Assembly: GCA_027487575.1 (NCBI GenBank)
Contig: JAIYDJ010000098.1
Span: forward strand, 1 to 38,156
From: Rhodobacter sp.
Lineage (GTDB): Bacteria > Pseudomonadota > Alphaproteobacteria > Rhodobacterales > Rhodobacteraceae
Length of the DNA stretch: 38,156 bases
Reading direction: 5' to 3'
Of this stretch, positions 1 through 9,062 are shown piece by piece. The translations under genes and the position numbers were made by a program. The notes beneath the pieces were generated by a model, which saw only the letters and a list, made by a program, of their open reading frames with translations, made no database searches and had not been told where the DNA came from. The number at the start of each line of letters is the position of its first letter. Positions within the stretch are counted from its first letter, which is position 1.

Positions 1-117
1 GCCTGAACCGCCTCCACTCTGTGATCAGTTCCGTCGGCTCAGGCCCTGATCTCGGCACCACACAGGGGGGTCAAATTTGGGTGCCGATAGGGGGTCAGTT
101 TTGCGTGCCGGTTGACA
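1..117 (-). mobile_element. Terminal end of an IS21-family insertion sequence (cut by window edge)
   Basis: On the minus strand the element begins at 117 with TGTCAACCGGCACGC. Two related direct repeats of about 24 bp follow, at 89-112 and 65-88. Each has a GGGGTCA core, a T-rich stretch and then GTGCCG. Repeated terminal blocks reading CAAAnTTGACCCCC on one strand are typical of IS21-type ends, where they bind the IstA transposase. No transposase gene is visible because the rest of the element lies left of position 1. The end sits inside an AAA+ ATPase gene whose frame runs on for 25 foreign codons and stops at 39. Family assignment is from the repeat pattern only. Confidence 0.65.
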
Positions 118-476
118 AACAGCTCTGAAACCGCCTTCTGTGTCTTGCCCATCGCGGAGCTGGTCAATGAGTGGGGGTCAACCTCGAGGAGCCTGAAGTC
201 GCTACCCTGGAATGACTGGGCTGTCCTATTCGCCAGCCCGCGTGCCAGAGAAGTCTTACCAGTACCTGGCTGCCCCACCAAAAGGATGACGCCGTGCAAA
301 GGGATAACTGACCGTTCGACCTTGGGACGCAACGTGAAGTTCAGCATCGCCTGCGAGACGAGTCGATCCTTCAGCGCCTTGTCGAGGATTATGGAATCCC
401 ACAGCGCAGCCAAGGCTGTGTCGGGTAGTCTTCTGGCACGTTGGATGCCTTTCGATGTCTCCAGATCGCCTCTCAT
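39..476 (-). pseudogene. TRIP13/Pch2-like AAA+ ATPase, truncated by IS insertion
   Basis: The first 120 codons encode the start of an AAA+ ATPase. A short helical N-region contains LAALWDSIILDKALKDRL, then a hydrophobic strand leads into Walker A GQPGTGKT (residues 68-75), followed by LLEVDPHSLTSSAMGKTQKA. This order and wording match eukaryotic TRIP13/Pch2 (LWESLIYD, GPPGTGKTSL, EINSHSLFSKW), which remodels HORMA-domain proteins. Bacterial TRIP13 homologues (Cap6) occur in type III CBASS antiphage operons with a CD-NTase, HORMA proteins and an effector. Residues 121-145 are read from the IS21 end, so Walker B, sensor and C-terminal lid are missing and the product cannot be functional. The ATG overlaps the stop of a broken upstream gene by ATGA, so they were once one operon. 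The family is fairly sure; the CBASS link is inference because no other CBASS gene is recognisable here. Confidence 0.72.
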
Positions 477-913
477 CGCTTCCTCATATGTTCGGTGATC
501 GCACTATAATCGTTCGGCCCGTATGGTTCGAAATCAGGTGCCGCCCCTTTACCCGCACCGATCAAAGCCTTGAGCGTTGCCTTAGTAATCGGCCCTCATT
601 CGGGCCGATAGACAATTTTACCCGGTCACGATGGACAACAAGTGGCCGAAAAATGACAGTCTTTGCTAGCCGATTCAGCAATGCGATCTTTTCCACGTCC
701 GGCCCACCAAATAGGCAGTCGAAGCGGTGCTGAAGAAAGTCCACCACGATCTACGACTCCCGCACCCGTTATTGGCAAGCCCTTGGGTCGGCAAGAATTT
801 CGTGCCAAGTTTTTCGGCTCAAACCGCTCCATGCGTCCGGAATACGTCGCGATTGGCCGGCTGGCATCTAAACGCACCGCCGTGAGCAGACCAAACGCAG
901 CAATTTGAACAAG
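473..913 (-). pseudogene. Frame-broken gene directly upstream of the TRIP13-like ATPase
   Basis: Three open segments in three minus-strand frames join end to end into one protein-like sequence. Segment A (about 913-750) includes RLDASRPIATYSGRM and GLPITGAGVV. Segment B (about 747-595) includes VEKIALLNRLAKTV and VVHRDRVKLSIGPNEG. Segment C (about 594-473) includes PITKATLKALIGAGKG and ends ITEHMRKR with a TGA overlapping the ATPase ATG. Passing from A to B needs one base removed, and from B to C one base added, so the net shift is zero. I do not recognise the family. A HORMA or CD-NTase gene would be expected beside TRIP13, but I see no diagnostic motif. It could instead be non-coding sequence that happens to be open; the ATGA coupling argues for a real gene end. 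Positions 917-1051 hold nothing I can support. Confidence 0.4.
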
Positions 914-1051
914 CTATTCCTTATCTGATATTTTTCAAGAAAACCCTTTGATTCCCAAGGCTTATCTACTGTTTTTGATGGTCCATCCCGAGGCAAAGTC
1001 AGCCAACTTGCGCTAACTATGCCTCGTTTTACAGGGGTTTCTGGCCCTCAC

Positions 1052-4000
1052 TCAGCTACACCCGCTCGTCCCGCCGCAGGTGTTGCACTTCATGCAGGTG
1101 CCGTTGCGGACCAACGTGTAGTTGCCGCATTCGCCGCAGGGGTCGCCTTCGTAGCCCTGCATCTTGGCCTTCACGCGGGCGTCCATGCCGACGGTGCCCG
1201 AACCGAGGGCGGTGGCGCCCTGAAAGCCTGCTGCGGGGTCGCGGAAGCCCGTCTGCGGCATCATCATGTTCAGGGTCGAGACGGGATCGGTGCCGTTGGC
1301 ATAGGCTGCCGCTCCCATTCCGCCCTGCAGCACCACCAGTTCCTGCGGCAGGCGCTTGCGCAGGTAGCCGGTCGAACTGATCTGTTTCAGCACTTCCAGA
1401 CCACGTGAGGCGGCCTTTTCGGACACTTCCGAGAAGTTGGGCTTGCCCTCTTCATCGCCGCGGCCCAGATCGTCGAAGCTGGCTCCGGTGGGTTTGACAT
1501 GGGCCAGATCCGTCCGGTCCAGATAGCTGATCGCCAGTTCGCGGAAGATGTAGTCAAGGATCGATGTCGCGTTCTTGACGCTGTCGTTGCCCTGCACCAT
1601 GCCCGCCGGTTCGAACCGGGTGAAGGTGAAGGCCTCGACGAACTCCTCCAGCGGGACGCCGTATTGCAGGCCGACAGAAATCGCGATGGCGAAGTTGTTC
1701 ATCATGGCGCGGAATCCTGCGCCCTCTTTGTGCATGTCGATGAAGATCTCGCCCAGCGTGCCGTCCTTGTATTCGCCGGTGCGCAGGTAAACCTTGTGCC
1801 CGCCGACGATGGCCTTTTGCGTATAGCCTTTGCGACGCTCTGGCAGCTTTTCGCGGTTGGACCGGACGATTTCCTTGACGATGATCTTTTCGACGATCTT
1901 CTCGGCCATCACCACGGCCTTTTCCTGCGCCGAGCCCGAGGCCATCACCTCTTCGGCCACCTCGTCGTCATCGACCAGCGCCGAGGCCAGAGGCTGGGAC
2001 AGTTTCGATCCGTCGCGGTAAAGCGCATTGGCCTTGATGCCCAGCGACCACGACAGTTCGTAGGCGTCCAGCGTTTCGGCGATGGTGGCCGAGTTCGGCA
2101 TGTTGATCGTCTTGGAAATCGCGCCCGAGATGAACGATTGCGCCGCCGCCATCATGTGGATGTGCGATTCAACCGACAGATAGCGCTTTCCGGTCTTTCC
2201 GCAGGGATTGGCACAGTCGAAGACGCTGTAGTGTTCGGGCCGCAGGAAGGGTGCGCCTTCCAGCGTCATCGTCCCGCAGACATGGTCGTTGGCTGCGTCG
2301 ATCTGCGCCTTGGTGAAGCCGAGGTGACGGAGCAGGTCGAAGGCCGGATCGTTCAGCTTTTCATCGGGGATGCCCAGCGATCCCTTGCAGAAATCGGCCC
2401 CCAGCGTCCATTGGTTGAAGACGAAGCGGATGTCGAAGGCCGAAGGCAGGGCGGCTTCGATCTTGTCCAGTTCACGCGCGCCGAAACCGTGGCCGATCAG
2501 GCTGGTGGTGTTGATGCCGGGGCAGTTGCCGATGGACCCGTGACCCACGGCATAGGCGACGATCTCTGCCGCCTGCGACGTGGAATAGCCTAGTTTTTCA
2601 AGCGCGGCCGGGACCGACTGGTTGATGATCTTGAAATAGCCGCCACCCGCCAGTTTCTTGAACTTGACCAGCGCGAAGTCCGGCTCGATACCCGTGGTGT
2701 CGCAGTCCATCACCAGCCCGATGGTGCCGGTGGGCGCAATGACCGTGGTCTGTGCGTTGCGATAGCCGTGCGCCTCGCCCAGCATCAGCGCCTCGTCCCA
2801 GGCGGATTTCGCTAGCGTGACCAGCGTCTGATCCGGGCAGTTGGCCGCATCCAGCGCAACCGGTGCCACGTTCAACCCTTCATAGTCGGTTTTGGCATGG
2901 GCGGCCGCACGGTGGTTGCGGATCACCCGCAGCATGTGGTCGCGGTTGCGGGCATAGCCCGAGAAGGCCCCGAGTTCGCCCGCCATTTCGGCAGAGGTCG
3001 CATAGGACACGCCGGTCATCAACGCGGTCAGCGCACCGCACAGCGCGCGGCCTTCGGCGGAGTCGTAACCGAACCCCATGTTCATCAGAAGGCCGCCGAT
3101 GTTGGCATAGCCCAGCCCCAGTGTGCGGAAATCATAGCTGTTCTGCGCGATTTCCTTCGACGGGAACTGCGCCATCATCACGCTGATTTCCAGCGTCACC
3201 GTCCACAGCCGGCAGGCATGCATATAGCCTTCGGCATCGAACCGGTCTGCCTTGAAGAAGGTCAGCAGGTTCATCGATGCAAGGTTGCAGGCGGTGTCGT
3301 CGAGGAACATGTATTCCGAACAGGGGTTCGATCCCCGGATCGCGCCATCGGCCGGGCAGGTGTGCCAGGCGTTGACGGTATCGTGAAACTGGATGCCCGG
3401 ATCGGCACAGGCCCATGCGGCGTGGCCGACCTGATCCCAAAGATCGCGCGCCTTGATCGTCTTGGAGGTCTTGCCGTCGGTGCGGCGGATCAGCGCCCAG
3501 TCGGCGTCATCGCGCACCGCCTGCAGGAAAGCGTCGGTCACGCGCACCGAGTTGTTGGAGTTCTGGCCGGACACCGTGATGTAGGCTTCGGAGTCCCAGT
3601 CCACGTCATAGGTCGGGAATTCGATCGAGGTGAAGCCCTGCCGGGCATATTGCAGAACGCGGAACGTGTAGGTGTCGGGGATCAGCGCCTTCTTGGCCGC
3701 CTTGATCGCGGTTTTCAGCGCCGGGTTCTTCGTGGCGTCGGTGGCGTCGGCAATTGTGCCGTCCCAGCCCTTGATCGCCAAAAAGATGTCGTTCAGCCGC
3801 GCCTCGTGCGATTTCGACCCGGCGACGAGGCTGGCAACCTTCTGTTCCTCGATCACCTTCCAGTTGATGAAGGCTTCGACATCGGGGTGATCCATGTCGC
3901 AGATGACCATCTTGGCGGCCCGGCGCGTGGTGCCGCCCGACTTGATCGCCCCCGCAGCGCGGTCGCCGATTTTCAGGAAGCCCATCAGCCCCGACGATTT

Positions 4001-4747
4001 GCCGCCACCCGACAGCTTTTCCCCTTCCCCGCGCAACGACGAAAAGTTGGTGCCGGTGCCCGAGCCATACTTGAACAGACGCGCCTCGCGCACCCAGAGG
4101 TCCATGATGCCGCCGTCTCCTACCAGATCGTCCTTGACCGACTGGATGAAGCAGGCGTGCGGCTGCGGGTGTTCATAGGCGCCGGTGGATTTGGTCAGTT
4201 CACCCGACTGGTAGTCCACATAGTAGTGACCCTGCGACGGACCATCTATTCCATAAGCCCAGTGCAGACCGGTGTTGAACCATTGCGGGCTGTTGGGCGC
4301 GGCCATCTGGCGGGCCAGCATGAAGCGCATTTCGTCGTAGTAAGCTTCTGCGTCCGATTCGGTCGTGAAGTAGCCACCCTTCCAGCCCCAATAGGCCCAG
4401 GCCCCTGCCAGACGGTCGAATACCTGCCGGGCCGAGGTTTCGCCGACAAACCGCTGTTCTTTCGGCAGTTTCGCCAAGGCCGCCTCGTCGGGAACCGAAC
4501 GCCACAGAAACGCGGGAACGCCGTCTTCTTCGACGCGCCTGGCGATGGCGGGCACACCGGCCTTGCGGAAGTACTTCTGTGCCAGCACGTCCGACGCGAC
4601 CTGGCTCCAGCCTTCGGGGACTTCGACGGCATCGTTGCGGAACACCACGGTCCCGTCGGGATTGCGGATTTCGGAAGTGGTCAGGGTAAACCCGATCATC
4701 CCGTAGGCCCCGGCCGCCTCGGTGGTGAATTTCCGCTCGATCTTCAT
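1052..4747 (-). CDS. nrdJ: Vitamin B12-dependent (class II) ribonucleoside-diphosphate reductase
   Basis: Reduces ribonucleotides to deoxyribonucleotides in the cytosol using adenosylcobalamin to generate the thiyl radical, so it needs no oxygen and no small subunit. The protein has 1231 residues. Visible active-site elements are the first redox cysteine in HACFIQSV (C199), the NPCSE motif (N474, C476, E478) and the second redox cysteine in ACNLASMNL (C487). These correspond to the Asn/Cys/Glu and cysteine set of class II enzymes. The C-terminus carries a cysteine-rich zinc-ribbon tail ([18 protein letters not shown]) that re-reduces the active site. The ATG at 4747 has a GGAG Shine-Dalgarno element inside a small hairpin. 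Transcription is probably from the palindrome-bearing region at 4897-4994. It is a stand-alone gene with no overlapping neighbour. Identification is secure. Confidence 0.98.
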   Translation of the reverse strand: MKIERKFTTEAAGAYGMIGFTLTTSEIRNPDGTVVFRNDAVEVPEGWSQVASDVLAQKYFRKAGVPAIARRVEEDGVPAFLWRSVPDEAALAKLPKEQRFVGETSARQVFDRLAGAWAYWGWKGGYFTTESDAEAYYDEMRFMLARQMAAPNSPQWFNTGLHWAYGIDGPSQGHYYVDYQSGELTKSTGAYEHPQPHACFIQSVKDDLVGDGGIMDLWVREARLFKYGSGTGTNFSSLRGEGEKLSGGGKSSGLMGFLKIGDRAAGAIKSGGTTRRAAKMVICDMDHPDVEAFINWKVIEEQKVASLVAGSKSHEARLNDIFLAIKGWDGTIADATDATKNPALKTAIKAAKKALIPDTYTFRVLQYARQGFTSIEFPTYDVDWDSEAYITVSGQNSNNSVRVTDAFLQAVRDDADWALIRRTDGKTSKTIKARDLWDQVGHAAWACADPGIQFHDTVNAWHTCPADGAIRGSNPCSEYMFLDDTACNLASMNLLTFFKADRFDAEGYMHACRLWTVTLEISVMMAQFPSKEIAQNSYDFRTLGLGYANIGGLLMNMGFGYDSAEGRALCGALTALMTGVSYATSAEMAGELGAFSGYARNRDHMLRVIRNHRAAAHAKTDYEGLNVAPVALDAANCPDQTLVTLAKSAWDEALMLGEAHGYRNAQTTVIAPTGTIGLVMDCDTTGIEPDFALVKFKKLAGGGYFKIINQSVPAALEKLGYSTSQAAEIVAYAVGHGSIGNCPGINTTSLIGHGFGARELDKIEAALPSAFDIRFVFNQWTLGADFCKGSLGIPDEKLNDPAFDLLRHLGFTKAQIDAANDHVCGTMTLEGAPFLRPEHYSVFDCANPCGKTGKRYLSVESHIHMMAAAQSFISGAISKTINMPNSATIAETLDAYELSWSLGIKANALYRDGSKLSQPLASALVDDDEVAEEVMASGSAQEKAVVMAEKIVEKIIVKEIVRSNREKLPERRKGYTQKAIVGGHKVYLRTGEYKDGTLGEIFIDMHKEGAGFRAMMNNFAIAISVGLQYGVPLEEFVEAFTFTRFEPAGMVQGNDSVKNATSILDYIFRELAISYLDRTDLAHVKPTGASFDDLGRGDEEGKPNFSEVSEKAASRGLEVLKQISSTGYLRKRLPQELVVLQGGMGAAAYANGTDPVSTLNMMMPQTGFRDPAAGFQGATALGSGTVGMDARVKAKMQGYEGDPCGECGNYTLVRNGTCMKCNTCGGTSGCS

Positions 4748-4749
4748 CT

Positions 4750-4778
4750 GCCCCGTCTCCGTTTCGTTGCGGCGGGGC
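4750..4778 (-). promoter_or_regulatory. Hairpin covering the nrdJ ribosome binding site
   Basis: The six bases GCCCCG and CGGGGC pair across 4750-4755 and 4773-4778, with an inner CCG/CGG pair at 4759-4761 and 4770-4772. The nrdJ GGAG (minus strand, 4760-4757) lies partly in the inner stem, and the helix ends two bases before the ATG. It could dampen translation initiation, but it may be only a GC-rich leader. Inference from sequence alone. Confidence 0.35.
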
Positions 4779-4896
4779 TTTTGTCGCGCCCGTCCGTCTG
4801 TTCCGTTCGATTTCGACGCGCGATCAGGTCCGCTGTTAGGCGGATACAGTCCGGCGGGACTGCCAGGTGGCGCATCGTTGTGTTATGCTTGTGCCG

Positions 4897-4912
4897 GCAC
4901 CACATGTGGTGC
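4897..4912. promoter_or_regulatory. Perfect 16-bp palindrome, candidate NrdR box 1
   Basis: GCACCACATGTGGTGC is its own reverse complement and lies 150 bp upstream of the nrdJ start codon. NrdR is an ATP-cone repressor that controls ribonucleotide reductase genes through paired 16-bp palindromes. The size, position and presence of a second related copy at 4979 fit that role. On the minus strand a TTGACG (-35-like) lies at 4933-4928, so the palindrome would overlap a -10 region. The alphaproteobacterial consensus was not checked. Confidence 0.45.
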
Positions 4913-4978
4913 GCTTTTCGGCAGCTTCGTCAAAATGTCGTAAACGCCGAGGCACGGCAACGCCTTTTTTAGACTTAC

Positions 4979-4994
4979 CCACCACATTTTGTGC
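4979..4994. promoter_or_regulatory. Imperfect palindrome, candidate NrdR box 2
   Basis: CCACCACATTTTGTGC matches 13 of 16 positions of the perfect palindrome at 4897-4912. The centres are 82 bp apart, close to eight helical turns. NrdR sites usually occur in pairs, often closer together than this. Together they mark 4897-4994 as the likely nrdJ control region. Confidence 0.38.
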
Positions 4995-5144
4995 TTGACG
5001 GGTTTGCGACCGACTAAGGGTCGCGGTTGGCGCGGAGGAGGTCCGACGGGTTGACCGACTTCATCCGTGCCGTGAACAAAGCCGGAAAGCCAAGCCGATC
5101 GGCAGGTTTGCAGGCCAAATACAGCAGACCGCATGAAGTGGCGG

Positions 5145-6038
5145 TCAGGTCTGGCGGTTGATCAGAACGATTCCCGCGGCGACCAGACCCGCCGCTGCAA
5201 GCAGCGAAACGGACACAGGTTCGCCAAAAATGAAATGCCCCAGACCGATGGCGAACACCGGGGTCAGGAAGGAAAAGCTGGCAACCGTCGGAGGCGGATA
5301 GACCGACATCAGCCACAACCAGCCGATGAAGCCCCCCGCCACCACGACCGATGCCTGAAAGACCAGCCAGAACCAGTGCATCGGCTCCACCTCGCGCAGC
5401 AGGGGCCCGAACGCGGGTGCGGCCATCAGCAGGATCGGGCCGGACACCAGGACCATCCACCAAAGCTGCATTTCGGGTCCGGCTTCGCGCAACCGGGTTG
5501 CACGGGCCAGAAAGGCGGTTGCAGCCCAGCCGACCGCGCCACCCAATGCGCACAGATCCCCCGCCAGCGACCCTGCGCCCCCCGCCGGTGCCCCCGACAG
5601 AATGGCAATGCTGGTTCCGGCAAACGAGACCACCAGCCCCAGCCCCTTGACTGGCGTGATCCGTTGGCCGGGCAAGCCGAAATGCGACATGATCGCGAAC
5701 CAGACGGGCATGGAATAGAAGATGACCGACGCGCGTCCCACCGTCGTCAGGTCCAGCGCCAGAAACAGGCACAGGAATTCGGCGGCGAAGACGGCCCCGA
5801 TCAACAGTCCCGGTGCCACGTCGGCGCGTGTCGGGCGCGGACGCCGCCCCATCGCCACCAGCCAGACCGTCACGAAACCGACTGCCAGCGCCGAGCGCAA
5901 ACCCGCGAAGAAAACCGGCTGCAGTCCGCCGTTCACTTCCTTGACGATGATCTGGTTGACCGCCAAAAGCAGGGTGATGCCCAATAGGACCGACGTTCCG
6001 AACCCGTCCAGCCTGTCCCTCCGCATCCTGCCCCCCAT
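5145..6038 (-). CDS. EamA/DMT-family permease
   Basis: Integral membrane protein of about 297 residues with roughly ten hydrophobic segments in two repeated halves, the layout of drug/metabolite (EamA) transporters. The second half carries the usual FSFLTPVFAIGLGHFIFGE region, where a conserved Pro and a terminal Glu sit before the last helices. The substrate cannot be predicted. The open frame extends upstream to 6155, but that would run into the divergent fur gene. The ATG at 6038 (MGGRMRRDR) places the first helix about 12 residues in and leaves about 100 bp for two promoters. An ATG at 6026 with a closer purine tract is an alternative. Its own neighbours suggest no pathway. Confidence 0.85.
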   Translation of the reverse strand: MGGRMRRDRLDGFGTSVLLGITLLLAVNQIIVKEVNGGLQPVFFAGLRSALAVGFVTVWLVAMGRRPRPTRADVAPGLLIGAVFAAEFLCLFLALDLTTVGRASVIFYSMPVWFAIMSHFGLPGQRITPVKGLGLVVSFAGTSIAILSGAPAGGAGSLAGDLCALGGAVGWAATAFLARATRLREAGPEMQLWWMVLVSGPILLMAAPAFGPLLREVEPMHWFWLVFQASVVVAGGFIGWLWLMSVYPPPTVASFSFLTPVFAIGLGHFIFGEPVSVSLLAAAGLVAAGIVLINRQT

Positions 6039-6141
6039 GTCGCGCGCCACCCTTTCGCGCCCCAGCCCCCCTGTCAAGCCAGCGAAACTGCTGGAAACGC
6101 CGGGTGCTATCCCGTAAACCGCGCCAAAAGGGAGGCCCCCG

Positions 6142-6552
6142 ATGTCGGACATCATTGCACGGTGCGAGGCCCGGGGCCTGAGGATGACGGACCAGCGCCG
6201 GGTCGTGGCGCGGGTGATCGGCGCAGCCGAGGACCATCCGGATGTCGAAGAGCTTTATGCCCGCGCGGCGGCGGTGGACCCGCGGATTTCGCTTGCCACG
6301 GTCTACCGGACTGTCAAGCTGTTCGAAGAGGCGGGCATTCTGGACCGGCTGGAATTCGGCGATGGCCGCGCGCGGTACGAGGACGCCGAACGGGATCACC
6401 ATGACCACCTGATCGACGTGAACACCGGGCGGGTGATCGAGTTTGTCGATCCGGAAATAGAACAGTTGCAGGAACGCATCGCGGCTCGGCTGGGGTACCG
6501 GTTGATCGGTCACCGGCTGGAACTGCTGGGCGTTCCGGTCAAGAAAGGCTGA
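6142..6552 (+). CDS. fur: Fur-family metalloregulator, Mur-like
   Basis: Cytosolic metal-dependent repressor of 136 residues. The N-terminal winged helix (about 1-80) has the family phrases LRMTDQRRVVARVI, HPDVEELYARA and ISLATVYRTVKLFEEAGI. The dimerisation half starts with the metal-ligand stretch HHDHLIDVNTGRVIEFVDPEIE. There is no CxxC zinc pair. This layout is that of the alphaproteobacterial Fur branch called Mur, which in rhizobia and roseobacters senses manganese and controls Mn uptake; Irr proteins have a different histidine motif. A strong GGGAGG lies 6 bases before the ATG. The stop codon is one base from the start of the next transporter gene, so the two are co-translated. Mur rather than iron-Fur is inference from sequence resemblance. 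Confidence 0.9.
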   Translation: MSDIIARCEARGLRMTDQRRVVARVIGAAEDHPDVEELYARAAAVDPRISLATVYRTVKLFEEAGILDRLEFGDGRARYEDAERDHHDHLIDVNTGRVIEFVDPEIEQLQERIAARLGYRLIGHRLELLGVPVKKG

Positions 6553-6553
6553 C

Positions 6554-7444
6554 ATGCAGGCAAACATGCGGGGAATTCTGCTGCTGACGCTGTCGATGGC
6601 GGCGTTTGCGGCGGAGGATGCCCTGATCAAGCTGGCATCGGGCGACCTGCCGGCGGGTCAGATTCTGCTGATGATCGGACTGGCGGGCGCGCCGGTCTTT
6701 GCTGTCTGGGGGCGTCTGCAGGGCCACCGCATCCTGTCGCGTCAGGTTCTGGACGCCACGCTCTGGTTTCGAAACTTCTGCGAAGTCATCGGAACGCTTG
6801 GCTTTGTCACCGCGCTGACGCTGATACCGCTGTCCACCGCATCGGCCATCCTGCAGGCCGCGCCGATTGTCGTCACGGCGGGGGCGGCGATCTTTCTGGG
6901 CGAGACTGTGGGCTGGCGGCGCTGGACGGCGATTGCGATAGGCTTTTGCGGCGTGCTGATCGTCCTGCGTCCGGCGGCAGAGGGGTTTGATGTCAATGCT
7001 CTGTGGGCGGTTCTGGGCATGCTGGGCCTTGCGGCACGCGATCTGGTGACGCGGCGGATGCGGGCCAGCCTGCCGACCATGGTCGTGGCGACCTGGGCCT
7101 TCGTCACCGTCGCGGTTCTGGGCGCTGCGATGCTGGCCGCGAGCGGGGGCGGGAACCTGCCCGCAGGGCCCAGCCTGTGGTATGTTCTGGCGGCCGTCAC
7201 CATCGGGATCGGTGCCTACTGGTGCATCATCGAGGCGACGCGGGCCGGCGACGTGGCCGCGATCCAGCCGTTCCGCTATACCCGGCTGATCTTTGCGATG
7301 ATCATCGGCATGGCGGTTTTTGCCGAACGCCCGGATGCCTGGACACTGATCGGGGCGGCGCTGATCATCGGATCGGGGCTTTACACCTTTGCGCGCGAAC
7401 GTGTTCGCAACCGCGCCCTTTCCACAAAGGCGTTGGCAGGGTAG
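6554..7444 (+). CDS. EamA/DMT-family permease coupled to fur
   Basis: 296-residue membrane protein with about ten hydrophobic helices in two EamA halves (about 5-135 and 145-285). The first half ends in IFLGETVGWRRW, the usual conserved acidic turn after the fifth helix. The ATG follows the fur stop codon after a single base, so translation is probably coupled. That raises the possibility that the carrier belongs to metal homeostasis, but EamA substrates are very diverse and nothing in the sequence identifies a metal. The basic tail (RERVRNRALS) suggests a cytosolic C-terminus. Confidence 0.88.
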   Translation: MQANMRGILLLTLSMAAFAAEDALIKLASGDLPAGQILLMIGLAGAPVFAVWGRLQGHRILSRQVLDATLWFRNFCEVIGTLGFVTALTLIPLSTASAILQAAPIVVTAGAAIFLGETVGWRRWTAIAIGFCGVLIVLRPAAEGFDVNALWAVLGMLGLAARDLVTRRMRASLPTMVVATWAFVTVAVLGAAMLAASGGGNLPAGPSLWYVLAAVTIGIGAYWCIIEATRAGDVAAIQPFRYTRLIFAMIIGMAVFAERPDAWTLIGAALIIGSGLYTFARERVRNRALSTKALAG

Positions 7445-7471
7445 AAGGCGCTGAACTCTATTTGCATCTGA

Positions 7472-8764
<1,293 letters not shown>

Positions 8765-8766
8765 CC

Positions 8767-8982
8767 ATGGGCAAGTTGTTGATGCCGGGCCCGTTTCTGG
8801 GGGGTCTGGTTGCGGCGGGATTGGGGGTGGTGGTGTTCTACATCATCCCCGAGATGCCGGAGGCCATGACGCCGGAAGACACGATCGCCAACGCCCGGTT
8901 GCTGGGCCGGATCGGCGGCGGAGTGATCGGCCTTGGCGTCGTCATGATGCTGTTCGGCCTGTGGCGGGCCGTAAAGCGCTGA
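8767..8982 (+). CDS. Small two-helix membrane protein of unknown function
   Basis: 71 residues with ATG two bases after the enolase stop. It has two hydrophobic helices, roughly residues 9-27 (GGLVAAGLGVVVFYI) and 48-65 (IGGGVIGLGVVMMLFGLW), separated by a polar acidic loop (EMPEAMTPEDTIANARLL). It ends in a basic tail RAVKR, so both termini are probably cytosolic. The tight spacing implies co-transcription and perhaps coupled translation with eno. I know no function for it. Good coding character and the close junction support it as a real gene. Confidence 0.7.
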   Translation: MGKLLMPGPFLGGLVAAGLGVVVFYIIPEMPEAMTPEDTIANARLLGRIGGGVIGLGVVMMLFGLWRAVKR

Positions 8983-9062
8983 GGCTGGCGCGTTCTGACA
9001 GGCACTTCCCTGCGTCGCCGGAGCGTCCGGTGGCGGCGCGGACGGATTGACGCGCCGCGAGG

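Larger units (their letters stand above)
4748..5144. other. Intergenic region between nrdJ and a convergently placed transporter
   Basis: This 397-bp stretch has no gene I can support. It holds the nrdJ leader hairpin, the two palindromes, and a small stem-loop at 5006-5024 (GCGACC paired with GGTCGC around a 7-base loop). The part from 5025 to 5144 is the 3' flank of the transporter gene and shows nothing distinctive. No cobalamin riboswitch core is evident, although nrdJ uses B12. Confidence 0.6.

Noticed and set aside
2897..4972. A 691-codon open frame on the plus strand across nrdJ
   Set aside because: Antisense shadow of a very GC-rich gene; the minus-strand product is an unmistakable ribonucleotide reductase, and the plus product has no family resemblance.
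4748..5144. Possible cobalamin riboswitch before nrdJ
   Set aside because: I could not find the conserved B12-box core or its surrounding helices; palindromes explain the visible structure better.
5014..6630. A 538-codon minus-strand open frame spanning the first EamA gene and fur
   Set aside because: It crosses genes in both directions, and its sequence is low-complexity Gly/Arg/Ala typical of an off-frame reading.
8990..9055. GC-rich stem between the small membrane gene and the oxidoreductase as a terminator
   Set aside because: Only a 4-5 bp stem (CCGG around AGCGT) with no T-tract; too weak to list.
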